From assembly GCA_949987705.1 (NCBI GenBank), contig OX465282.1:89888070-89952069 (forward strand): DNA of 64,000 nucleotides. Reading direction: 5' to 3'. The notes beneath the pieces were generated by a model. The model was not told the DNA's origin and ran no database searches. It saw only the letters and a list, made by a program, of their open reading frames with translations. The DNA comes from Thereva unica. Lineage: Eukaryota; Arthropoda; Insecta; Diptera; Therevidae. Of the stretch, positions 9,734 through 20,320 are shown one piece after another. A program made the translations under genes and the position numbers. Each line of letters opens with the position of its first letter. The first letter of the stretch is position 1.

Positions 9734-11332
9734 TTATTTCTGAGGAATTTCGAAAGCTATAAAAACTGGTTGAGGTATGCAGGTTTGCGCTCGTGTAGGA
9801 ACGTCTGAAATAGTCGCAGAAGCCTATACTCATGATAGTTACTTAGAGAGCAGCCCAAAACGGAGTTCGAGTAGGATGAAATGTGGTCAAAATGGCGTAA
9901 CTTATAAACAAGCCACAATGATAACGAAGTTTAGACAGGAGTCCGTAGGTTTTACTAACAATGAAACTAATTTAATGTCGACCAGTAGGATACATGACGC
10001 AAGTCAACAGTTTTTTTCTTGCTAATTAGAAACTATATAAAAAGAGTTAAAAAATGCAATGGAAATGGTTTTCGGGAAATTTTACCATTGCAGTACGATT
10101 CAGGTAAAAATTTCAAGTGATGGTAATTAAATATTGCGCAGTGTAGCCTCCTCCGCTATTTGCTTGAATTATTCCGGAAGTGTCTATTTATTATTTATTT
10201 GCAAAAACTCATTGTTAACATTAAAACAAATGCCAAAGAGTTGTTTTTATTCTTCTTCGTCCTAACTATCGCTAGCCATGCTCCTGACCAGGGTTAAAGA
10301 TTATCTACACCATGGTTAACCACGGGAGTTTGTGAACGTCAAAAAGTTATGCTCGTGGTTATGTTGTAGTTAATCACGGAATTTTTGAAGGACAGGTGTC
10401 GGACGTTGGAAGTTGAAAATTGAGGAGGCTAAGACTCAGTTGGGCTGCGATCTGATCTTGATGAAGAGCCGTTATTTTAAATAATGGATTTTCATAATGA
10501 AAATTCGATTGTAAAAACTAAATTTCCCTATTAAAAATATATTTTCTGCTTTTCAGTTGGAATTAATAAAAAAAAGCCTTTTTAAAAAATAAAATATCTA
10601 TCTCAACTTGCTTCACCATTGTAAAATGAAATTACGCTTTGACATCATTGACTAGTAGTATAAAAAGAGAGATTAAAATTTCACGCAAAAAAGTAAGTAA
10701 ACAAATTCTGATTTTAAATTGGAGATTAAGTGATATACAGAAAAAAACATTGGACGTTGGATAATGGAGGGATGAAATAAACATTATTATTTTGTTAAAT
10801 ACAGCAATTAGACAGTGTCACAAAATAGCTAGAAATCACATGACATTGCGGGGGTTTTTGGTTATTATGAAACAATCGCCCATGATTAAAAATTGTGATT
10901 AACTGGCTAAAAATGTCATTAAAATGGCTAGAGAGATTTGAATCTTTCGGTGATATATTATATTTTACAAAAAAAAAAAACCTTAAATAGGAAGAAAACT
11001 CCGCAATAATTTCAAGAAAGTCCTTTGTGATGCTTGACTTGAAGAAACTCATATATTCATAGTTTGACGATTTTGAAAGAAAATCTGATTTACATCTTTG
11101 AAGCTGTTTAAAACGATATCACATTAAGCAAGATAAAAATTGTATTCAGAAATCCCTCCTCAATTATGTCGCTGGTCATTTACCCTATCTTATCCGTTAA
11201 CCACCCATACAAATCAGTTAAGTATTTCGCAACTTGAGTAAAAGCTCAATTTAGAGAGTTTGTTAAGTGAAATCTAAAATTATTGCCGAAATAATACTTT
11301 TTTAAAATTGTCAATTGAATTGTCAAACTTAC
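9734..11332. other. Non-coding DNA within or next to intron 1 of P450 gene D
   Basis: AT-rich, with no domain-bearing frame. If the gene D exon at 11333..11544 is functional, this is intronic. The frame at 9777..10025 shows nothing recognisable. Confidence 0.45.
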
Positions 11333-11544
11333 TTTTCATCTCGGTATTTCTTCCAAAATACCAAAAGTTGTTCATGGATTGCTTTTTTCCCAAATAGCAT
11401 AAAGCTATTGCTACCGACCAACGGCAACGGCTTAACATACTTTAGGCCCATCTTCTCAAAATAATCATGGTTTTTTGTTGTTACTTTATACAAGAACAAC
11501 AGCGCAATCGCGAAGGCGACTAGCAATAACAAAACACTTATCAT
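11333..11544 (-). CDS. CYP9-like cytochrome P450, exon 1 only (gene D)
   Basis: Encodes the N-terminal part of a microsomal P450. The start MISVLLLLVAF is chosen because it aligns with MLSV starts in genes B and C; an in-frame ATG 36 nt upstream falls in the predicted 5'UTR. Residues 2-19 form the hydrophobic ER anchor. They are followed by YKVTTKNHDYFEKMGLKYVK and PLPLVGS, the basic/proline hinge typical of CYP9-type enzymes. The exon ends GATGAAAA|GTAAGT, a good donor in phase 2, and is 212 nt, exactly like exon 1 of B and C. No matching exon 2 lies between 1 and 11333, so the rest is either past the left edge (intron over 11.3 kb) or lost. Confidence 0.8.
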
Positions 11545-11598
11545 TTTTTTTTCTATTAAAACACAATCCGCGGCCTGCACAAGTCGAGCTTCAAAATT

Positions 11599-11607
11599 TT
11601 ACTGAAT
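11599..11607 (-). promoter_or_regulatory. Initiator of gene D
   Basis: Minus-strand ATTCAGTAAAA matches the arthropod TCAGT initiator about 59 nt before the ATG, followed by GAAGCTCG. The same arrangement precedes genes B and C. I see no clear TATA box here. Confidence 0.5.
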
Positions 11608-11972
11608 TCTGGAGAGCTACCTGAGAACACATTTGCGCCTGCTCAAGAAAGCTTTTTTGTAAGTGCAAAAAATATAGAAAGTTTGCGCAAACTTGTTTTT
11701 CGACAGATTTTTTTTGATAGACTCTACTGATAATCACGAGACTTTTATAGTTGCCGGTGTTTTGTAATTATTGTTGAATATTTATTGTTTATTTGTTAGT
11801 GAAATTAAGAAATTATAAATCATTTGAAGCTTTGTAACTGGTTAAACAGGTTATGAGAAGAATTTTGCTGGTGCCGAATATATGTATGGTTGGAGGAGAT
11901 GTGTCTGCGGAGGGCCCTTTGAATTTGAATTGATATAAGAGAGAACACATCCGTCTTGAAATGAAGACTATG

Positions 11973-12638
11973 TACCCAGTAGGAATTCTAGGAAGGCCTT
12001 ACCGATGGAGCACTGAAATAAGTACTCATCTGGTAAGGGGTACCCCTTATTTTCTTGGTGCTAGATGAGCCCTTACAAACCCCATTACAAGAGAAGGCAG
12101 ATGGTAAGGTGTAGTCCAGAATTATACCCAAACAAGTGAGAGTCTGCCCGACTCAAGGGAGCTTTCCTGGAGCTTTCATAAATTTTATAGAAAAAAAGAA
12201 AACGGGCAATTATATTCGTCGACATAGAATGCGACATTAGCATACACAATAGCCCGGCTCTCATTCGATACGGAGGACAAGCAGCTTTGGAGAAGTGGAG
12301 AATTTAGTTGGGGGACTGCTTAGGTAAAGCCACTCTTGGGCTTGGAAAAAAAGGCATTTGTAAAAGATGAAAAAAATAAAAGCGTTTCGACACCGGATCA
12401 CATATCCATAGGCGCCCATGAATATCTCTTTTTGCCATGTTCCATTTGCTGCCTTACTATACCCCTTACAGATGAGCAGTTCTATAAGTACTCTAAGGTA
12501 AGTACTAAGGTAAGGCCTTACCTCCTATGACATCGTGTGTAAAAGTAAGCACTTCTGTAAAAGGAAGTGGTAAGACCTACCCCTTACCAGTAAGTGCTGA
12601 TTTCAGTACTTCTGTAAGCTTACCGGTCCTACTGGGTA
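11973..12638. mobile_element. Inverted-repeat DNA element, 666 bp
   Basis: The left end TACCCAGTAGGA...GGCCTTACCG and right end CGGTCCTACTGGGTA are inverted. The similarity continues inward for about 80 bp (ACTGAAAT, AGTACTCATCTGGTAAGGGG on the left). No transposase and no clear target duplication, so the superfamily is open. Confidence 0.6.
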
Positions 12639-13390
12639 GGTATAAATATATACTAGTGAATTTTGTAAATCTCGTGTTTAGAGGTATAACTAGACACCCA
12701 TGACGCGAGGAGATATATAAAGTAAATCTTTGGGAAATGTTTCTCCTTTTATGGGATTTCGCAAGAGGTAGACAAGCAATACTCAAGACGCCCAACATTC
12801 TTGTTATGGAATAAAGATGTCGACTTTGGGACAGTCCAGATTCACAGCAAAGATCTGAGTCATGTCACAGGATAGAAAGATTAAGAGACTACGATATAAA
12901 TTCGCCAAATGGAGTATCAGGATATTGGGGCCTATTCTGCCGGTAAAATTTTATTATGATAAAACTGACCTGATTGCCTGGTTGAGGCGCTCCACCTGAC
13001 AAGGGGTGGGAGGGGTCCTAAATTTGGTCTGTTAAAAGTCCCACAATATTACTTAATCCGTTGACGTTGCGCCACAAAGTGCCCCTTGGCATACGACATG
13101 AGAAAACAGAACGGCTACTATTGCACGATTTCCTACCAGACGTCAGAATCTCAAGAAGGCTATGTTTGTGTTCTAATTATTTTCTACTTTTTGGTACAGC
13201 TTATGATTTCAAATAAAACCATTTGAATAAAAAGATTTGTGATCCAACTACCGCTGCTGCATTCGCTGCAGCTGGCTTTTTAGAGGCTGGTCTTTTGGCA
13301 TCTCGCTCCGTCTACTCTTTAGGAGAGGATCGAGGTCTTTGGTTTGATTTAGTGTCATTATATAAACTTTTCAACTTTTCCATTGCATCT
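12639..13390. other. Spacer, no gene recognised
   Basis: Only short frames without domains on either strand. Confidence 0.4.
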
Positions 13391-13702
13391 TTATTGCACG
13401 GTTAATTTCTTACAATCAAACTCCTCAATACATAGCCCTTCCAAAGCCTTTACGCGACTCATTGCTACATACGCTTGACCTTCCTCAAACAGTTTAGAGC
13501 CCAAATACACTACAGCATGGTCAACAGAACTACCCTGCATTTTATGGACAGTGGAGAGCCATGACAAAATTATTGGCAACACCCTTCTATCGTCCGTTCC
13601 ATAATTAAACTTTCCTGGAAATTGTATGGCTTTAGGATAGATAAGGTGCACGCCGTCCGTTTCAAAATCAATTTGAACAGATGATATGTTTGTTTCATAC
13701 AT
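13391..13702 (-). pseudogene. PIF1-like helicase C-terminal fragment (Helitron-derived)
   Basis: The frame reads LPIILSWLSTVHKMQGSSVD then HAVVYLGSKLFEEGQAYVAM and SRVKALEGL. This is the terminal motif block of PIF1/RecD-type helicases (T-x-H-K-x-Q-G and G-Q-x-Y-V-A-x-S-R), as carried by autonomous Helitrons. The Walker motifs are absent. Translation upstream to about 14000 is broken. Host PIF1 is possible but less likely in this setting. It may be a relic of the source of transposition proteins for the Helitrons nearby. Confidence 0.75.
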
Positions 13703-14089
13703 TTGCGTTCGACGAAACTGAGGCCATACAATCTCTGCGATTTAGCCGATAGCGCCGTTCATCAAAGCTTTTGAGGCGTCAACGTAATATAACTTTGGTT
13801 CAATCTTTCGCCACCACCAAATATCTGAGTTTGAATTGATTTGGTTACTACTATCGTAAATATTTTTCTCTGACCAGCATTCATAGCTCGTTGAGTCAAT
13901 TGGAACTGGTTTTCGTTCATGGACAAGTGTGGTACTTCTTTTCTTTTCTAACTCAATTGGTTCAACCTGTTCTCATATGTGGAACGCGTATTAGTTAAAA
14001 TTTTTAGCACAGATTCTTCTTTTTGGACCTTAAGAACTTCCCGATACCGACTTTCAATGGATTCAGAACAAATTGAAAAATCCATCCAC

Positions 14090-14340
14090 CATTTTTAATT
14101 TTCAAATTTTGACCACAGAATCGCCATTTGTGGGCCTAAAACCCCCACTACGCCGATATTCCATTGAATCGGAACCCAATTGCAAAAAATTTCCGCCATC
14201 TTGATTTTTTTACAAAACTGTCAGATTGCATTGTCACGGGAACTCAATGTGTGTGCAAAGTTTCACAAGAATCGGTTAAGTAGAAGTAGTTGAAAAAGCT
14301 GTCGCAAAATTTGAACCAAAGAAACAAATGTGACCAGCTG
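14090..14340. repeat. Dispersed repeat shared with the Helitron at 23.8-26.2 kb
   Basis: CCGCCATCTTGATTTTTTTA then CAGATTGCATTGTCAC and a GTGCAAAGTTT-like stretch recur near 25790-25870 and, diverged, near 59790-59850. No coding capacity. It is probably a Helitron fragment. Confidence 0.5.
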
Positions 14341-14368
14341 TGACAAGAACGGCGGAGGGGTCAAAAAA

Positions 14369-15066
14369 TCATGAAATTCGTGTGACGTAATTTATGGATG
14401 GCCCCCTAGTGACAAAAAGGTGCTGTATCTTCTTGTCCTCACAATAATTTTTGATAGTGTTCGACGTGAAAGTAGCTCTCCTGACTGCGATCACTCTGTG
14501 TGGATGGCCAAAAATTTCGGATTGTAGCTCTAGCTTCTTAGATCGTCTATGTTTTGATATATTGCTTCTAGGCACGACGATTTCCTCCTGCAAATTTATA
14601 TATCGCACTGATTCTAAGCAGATAATCTTCAAAGGTACCGCTCTTAAGAACGAGGGGACGTTTTTAACGGTAATAGTCTTTCTTTCTTCTAATGGCCCAA
14701 CACTACCATCTTCCACTATATGCTCAAGGAACGCTGCAGCTCTTCGTAAAAACATACATTTTTTCTATTTTATCCCTAGGCCATGTTCTGCAGCGACTCC
14801 CAGTACGATCTCTAGCCCTTTAAGGATCTCCTCTTCTGTCTGTGATGGAATAATAATGCCATCTAAATAGACGAGCATCACTCCCTTCCGAACAAATGGC
14901 TGCAAAATGCAATTTATAAAACGTTGAAACACGCTGGGCGAATTTCACAGGCCAAAGGGAACTTTTCGAAACTCGCACTGTCCATCGGGAGCAACAAATG
15001 AGGTATACTTCCTGCTTTCATCACTGATGTCCAACTGAAAAAATCTGTTTCGTATATCAAGTGTAG
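14369..15066 (-). pseudogene. Gypsy pol fragment: RT core fused to an integrase remnant
   Basis: Minus-strand reading gives LDIRNRFFQLDISDESRKY, TSFVAPDGQCEFRKVPFGL then VFQRFINCILQPFVRKG, all Ty3/gypsy RT, with VYLDGI where VYLDDI is expected, so an active-site Asp is lost. Further on, ATFTSNTIKNYCEDKKIQHL fits the gypsy integrase core (F-T-S-x-x-F-x-x-Y-C). The RNase H region is missing, so an internal deletion joins RT to IN. Its upstream half is at 19496..20110, past a hAT insertion. Confidence 0.75.
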
Positions 15067-15664
15067 TACACACGCAGGCCCGGCTTTCGGTATTTTGGGC
15101 TCCGTGCGAGATATTTTTGTGCGCCCTTAACTTTGTAGACATTTCTTTTCGGTAGATTACTTATATTATTATGCACGAATTATACAATCACCCGAATGAA
15201 AATAACAGATGGCTCTACAACGGGCAAACATTGGCCGCTTGGAAGCACATACGGGCTCATGACGGCAAAACTTGACCAAACGATTTAAATGGCCGAGAAC
15301 TGAGCTGTTCACACGGGCTTACGACGGAAAATTTGAACCAAAAAAGAATTTTCACTAAATGTTTTGTTGAATGTGCTTTATGAGTACTTGATAATTTTCG
15401 TTGTGTACAATCGTCCTTTGGATTATTATACTTAAAGACTATCAATGCACAAGAGAAACAAGCTTGCCGGCCGCCGGTTTGTTTTTCGGGAAGCATGCCG
15501 CTCGTGTTGGTCTGTGATTTCTATTTTAGTGGTAAGACTAAGGTAGAAAATGCTGTATAGTTGATTTATACTTTGTCAGCTTAAGTCTATGGTTAATTCA
15601 TGGTAATTGTGATGTCAAGAGTATTTTGTTTATAGGATTACTTTTTTTGTTGGGTGAGAAGCAT

Positions 15665-18600
15665 GGTGGGTAAAATCGAACCGTCACCTCCACGTGGTGC
15701 CCACTGGATAACCAACCAACGACGGTAGTAGCGAGTGTGGGACGCTATAATCCCGCCTACCAGCGAAGGACTAGCAATCCTCCCTGGCAATATCAATTGC
15801 TATGAACCCGACAGCAGAGCCTCGGACCGGACGGATAACTCAACGACGAACTGGCAAACGGAAAAAGGACAATGATTTCGGAATATTTACTTGGAACGTG
15901 CGAACTCTATACCAACCTGGTAAGTTAAGAGTACTATTGGACCAGCTTGAAAAATACAAGGCCGAATAACGGGGATTCAAGAAGTTAGATGGTTGGGGAA
16001 AGGCATAATGGAGAAAAGGAATTACACAATATACTGCAGCCGCAGAGATAAAGAGCACACTCTAGGTACGGCATTTATCGTTAGAAAAAGCTTAAAACAT
16101 GCTGTAATAGGATTCGAAGCAATAAGCGAAAGAATGTGCAAAATTCGAATTAAAGGCAAATTCCACAATTACTCCCTCATTAATATACATGCTCCAACCA
16201 AAGATAAGTCTGTTGAAGAAAAGGAGGCCTTCTATGAAAACCTTGAGAGAAATCTCAGAAAATGTCCCAGGTATGATGTAAAAGTAATTATAGGAGACGC
16301 TAACGCAAAAGTAGGGCAGGAACGAATCTATTATCCAACCATTGGAAAGCACAGTATACATCCTGAGTGCAATGATAATGGTCGTAGACTGGTGGACTTC
16401 GCTGCTGGAGCCAACATGATAGTGGCTAGCACGAAATTCGAACACAGAAGAATACATAGAGTAACCTGGAAATCTCCTAATGAGGAGACGGTAAATGCTA
16501 TAGACCATATACTTATTAGTACAAGGTACAGCTCCAGCATAATAGATGTTAGAACGTACCGTGGAGCAAACGTGGACTCAGACCACTTTCTGGTGGGTGC
16601 TAAGATAAGAGATAGGATTTCGTGCGTTAGGACAGGAGGAAGGGTGCAACAAAGCGAGCGAAAATATAATACCGCGGCCCTCAACGAAGAACAAATTAGG
16701 GAAGAATATGTAGCAGAGCTAAATAGAAGGTTCGGTGCATCGAATAACGAAGCTACAAGTATCGATGCCAATATTGATGAGGAATGGGCAAAACTAACTA
16801 CCATAATAAAGGAAGCCGCTGCAACCAAGCTAGGCTATGAAAGACGAGCAAGACGTCAAGACTGGTTCGACGAAGAGTGCGCTAGAGTAACGAAAGATAA
16901 GAATGAAGCATATACTAATATGCTGCAAAGATATAGAACTAGAAATTCCGTAGCGACCTATAAGGAAAAACGACGACTAGAAAAACGTACGCACAAAAGA
17001 AAAAAGAAGACGTGGCTGGAGGAACAATTTGTAGAGATAAACGAACTCGGGAATAATAACGAAGTGAGAAAGTTATATGAGAAAGTGAACAAGCAACGTA
17101 AAGAGTTTAAACCTAGAGTATCGATGTGTAAGGACAAAAACGGTAATATCCTGAGCCAAAAACAAGAGGTTTCAGAAAGATGGAGGGAGTATTTTAATGA
17201 GCTACTGAATAGAGGCGACGAAAATGAGAGTGAAAGTGATGTGAATCAAACAAATGGAAACGCACCAGTGTGATAGTGATACTGGTGCTGCTAATGAAAG
17301 TGATGTCCCTACAATGGACGACGTACAAGAAGCTATGACGAATCTCAAAAACAATAAAGCCCCAGGAAAAGATAGCATAGCAATTGAGATGTGGAAATTT
17401 GGGGGCCAAGAATTAAGGAATTTATTACATAAACTTATAGAATCGATCTGGCGTCAGAAAAAGATCCCACTTGAATGGACGGAAGGTGTGGTATGCCCCC
17501 TGCATAAAAAAGGAGACCAACTCGTTTGTGAGAACTATAGGGGTATTACCCTCCTCAACTCAGCGTATAAAGTACTGTCCACTATTTTATACAAAAAACT
17601 TCTACCCATCGCAGAAGGCATAATAGGTAGTTAACAATGTGGCTTTCGACCAGGTAGGTCCACTACAAACCATATTTCCACTCTAAGAAGAATTTTGGAA
17701 AAATCATGGGAGTTCAACATCAATATTCACGTACTGTTTATAGACTTCAAGCAAGCATATGACAGCGTCAAGCGTGAGGAGTTATTTAAAGCTATGGAGT
17801 GCTTCCGATTTCCAAAACACCTAATCGAAGTAACAAAAGCTACAATCGAGGTAGTACGATGCAGAGTACGAGTTGAACGAGACCTCTCAGATAGTTTCAC
17901 ATCACAGAGAGGCCTGAGACAAGGTGACGCGCTGTCATGCCTCCTATTTAACATAGTGTTGGAGAAGGTGGTGAGAGACGCTGGGGTAGAAACAACGGGA
18001 TCCATCTTTAACAAGTCAACACAAACGATGGCTTATGCTGATGATGTCGCTCTAATAGGTAGGTCGTTTGCGAGTGTGAAAGAAACCTTCGTCAAACTGG
18101 AAGCAGCTGCGAAAAAGATGGGATTGCTCATCAACGAAGCAAAAACTAAGTATCTTTGTACTTCAAAAAGATACGCAACTCCAAGACAAAATATCACCAT
18201 AGATGCATATAATATAGAAACCGTTAAAGAATTTACGTATCTTGGAACCGTATTGCAAGCTGACAGTGGTGAGACAACGGAGATCAGAAGGAGAATAAAC
18301 GTTGCTAACAGATGCTATTTTGGACTTCGACCACATCTTACATCACGCATTTTGTCTAGAGGAATGAAGTGTAAACTATATACCACGCTAATCAAGCCCG
18401 TTCTGATGTTTGGATCAGAGGCATGGACTTTGAAAGTGGCTGATGAAACTCTTCTAGGCACTTTTGAAAGAAAAATTCTACGTACAATATTTGGCGGTGT
18501 CTGCGAAAACGGTGAATGGAGAAGGAGATATAATCACGAATTATACCAACTGTACCGTGGACCCGACATTGTCAAAAGTATAAAATTAAGTAGATTGCGA

Positions 18601-18840
18601 TGGGTGGCACACGTACAAAGGCTTGACGATAGCGACCCCGCAAAAATAGCGTTGAATCGAATTCCTGATGGAAAGCGAAATTCAGGTCGACCAAAAAAGC
18701 GATACATGGACTCCGTTGAGGAAGATTTAGTAAAGTTAGGCGTACGCAACTGGAAGGCATTAGCCAGGAACCGAACGGCATGGAGAGAAATGTTGGAGGA
18801 AGCCAAGGCCAATAATAGGCTGTAGTGCTACAGATGATGA
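15665..18840 (+). mobile_element. Nearly full-length RTE-like LINE
   Basis: It carries an APE endonuclease and an RT, then ends in a short (GATGAT) tail typical of RTE-group LINEs. TGAGAAGCAT flanks it on both sides (15655..15664 and 18841..18850); part of the right copy could belong to the tail. About 140 bp of 5'UTR precede the first ATG. No ORF1 and no RNase H are seen. It sits inside the hAT element. Confidence 0.8.
15802..18825 (+). pseudogene. RTE-like endonuclease-reverse transcriptase with three lesions
   Basis: ORF2-type protein that would nick target DNA and copy its own RNA there. The start ATG at 15802 leads into FGIFTWNVRTLYQPGKLRV. A 1-nt loss near 15968 shifts the frame. The endonuclease continues with ITGIQEVRW, LINIHAPTKD, VIIGDANAKVG and ANVDSDHFLVGAKI, all conserved APE motifs. 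A second shift falls near 17255-17273, and a TAA at 17632 interrupts IGS-CGFRPGRSTT. The RT palm follows: FIDFKQAYDSV, GLRQGDALS and an intact YADD in MAYADDVAL. The C-terminus has the LRWVAHVQRL and GRPKKRYMD segments. Few lesions suggest a fairly young insertion. Confidence 0.85.
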
Positions 18841-18859
18841 TGAGAAGCATATACAACAT

Positions 18860-19140
18860 TTGTTGACTGGTTCATTCTTTGCATATTCTGTCCGATGAGA
18901 GTATTCCTTAAGCATTTCCATGCTTATTGTGTCGAACTTGATTCTATCGGATAGGAACTGTACCTTAAGCTGGTATGCTGCAAAAATCAGGTGGGTCGTA
19001 GCGGAGCACACAAAAAAGAGAAGAGCCAAGAATCTTTTGGCTCTGACAGCAATATTGTCGTAGTGCAAGTTGAAATTGAATTTATTGTCTAGAAGAATGC
19101 CCAAATCTACAATTTGATCGAGGCGGTCTAAGGCCATAAG
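18860..19140 (-). pseudogene. Jockey-type RT C-terminal scrap
   Basis: The minus-strand frame contains RLDQIVDLGILLDNKFNFNL and HYDNIAVRAKRFLAL, the segment after the RT palm in jockey-like LINEs (D-L-G-V-x-L-D...F-x-x-H). It is short, within the hAT element, and has no start or end of its own. Confidence 0.6.
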
Positions 19141-19495
19141 GTTTGTAGTAGTCGATCGTCCCTTTCTGAACCATAAAGGCCTGGGTCGATCAGAGAAGCT
19201 AGGAACAGCCCTGCAGAAAACTGACTGTTCTCAAGACAATAGTTGCAACTCGAGACAATAGTTGCAAAAGAACGTAAAATGAAGCGCCCTTGCTAGCTAC
19301 CTTTTAGGATTTTTTAAACACAACCTTTGTTTACTTCCTGTGCATATCCGAAGTTGTGTCTTGAATTGTGGAGACGTTATCATTCAAAACCTAAATGAAT
19401 GAACACATAACTGGATGGCATCGGTGCCCTAGGACATAGCCCCCTCGGCCGGTCGCCCAGGTTCGCCCACCCCTAAAGCCGGTACTGTATACACG

Positions 19496-20110
19496 CGTAC
19501 TTTGTACAAACTTTCCAGCACTTCCTCAATTACCGGAAGCAGGTATCGATCCTTAATCTTCTCGTTCAGTTTTCGGAAATCTACATATAATCTGGAAATC
19601 TAAATACAAGTGTTGTCTTTTTTCTTCACAACGTCGATCGGACTCCCGTAATATGAACAGCTGTGCGTAATTATCTCATCATCTAACCATTCTCGAATCT
19701 GCTCTCTAACAATTTCTTTTTCTCGTGGAGCCAGACGTCGGGGTTTTTGGTAAACAGGAGTCTCGTCTTCCAGACAGATCCTCATGCTGATACACGATGT
19801 CTTCGGATTTTGAGGGGTGTACTATTCAATCATCAACTTAACACGTTCGCGTAGCTCTTTACATGGTATATCATTGGTTGGGGTTGACGTGTCTTCCTCA
19901 AACAGCCGGACCCCGTTTATTCTGGCTAGAAAATCTTGACCGGGATCATCCATTTATTCTTGCCTTCTCTCTACCGTTACCTTTACGCCTTCGAATGTTA
20001 CCTTAGCTTGTCTTAACAGATCCTTTCCGACTAAAATGTCCCTTGAAATCCAATTGTCCGGTACTACAGTGGCACCTCAAAGCATTCTGTTCACCATCTA
20101 TTGTTAATTC
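19496..20110 (-). pseudogene. Gypsy pol fragment: protease end to RT start
   Basis: Minus-strand reading gives NWISRDILVGKDLL (after the protease domain), CLEDETPVYQKPRRLAPREK, EIVREQIREWLDDEIIT and YGSPIDVVKKKDN, then LYVDFRKLNEKIKDRYLLP. These are the conserved N-terminal gypsy RT blocks. Several in-frame stops. It joins the fragment at 14369..15066 once the hAT element is removed. Confidence 0.8.
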
Positions 20111-20320
20111 GTACCATCGTACAATTACTATATAAACTTAATTTTTTTTAAATCTGTGACCTCTTACGTCTGGTTGCAACAATCAACAACAGTCAATTAT
20201 AAAAATCACAACCTTAAAAAACTCACTAAATGGTGCTAACATCTCTATATTTTTTCATTCGAGAAGCGTATTACAAAATCGGAGTATTATAAAATCAAAT
20301 AACATAAACTTAAATTGTGC

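Larger units (their letters stand above)
15075..19487. mobile_element. hAT-type element, 4.4 kb, inserted in the gypsy relic
   Basis: The ends are CAGGCCCGGCTTT and, inverted, CAGTACCGGCTTT. The 8-bp flanks are TACACACG (15067..15074) and TATACACG (19488..19495), one mismatch apart. Removing it joins the gypsy reading ...KVRVYT to TLDIRN, the usual order of that protein. I found no hAT transposase. Most of the interior is a LINE (15665..18840) and another RT scrap. The stretch 15140..15654 is uncharacterised. Confidence 0.75.

Noticed and set aside
12577..12798. 73-codon minus-strand frame as a gene
   Set aside because: It straddles the end of the 666-bp inverted-repeat element and has no domain.
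13391..13702. Host PIF1 helicase gene
   Set aside because: Only the last motif block is present, flanked by broken sequence, in a region with many Helitrons.
16092..16828. Minus-strand frames of 138 and 165 codons opposite the RTE endonuclease
   Set aside because: Shadows of the plus-strand coding sequence, whose APE motifs are clear.
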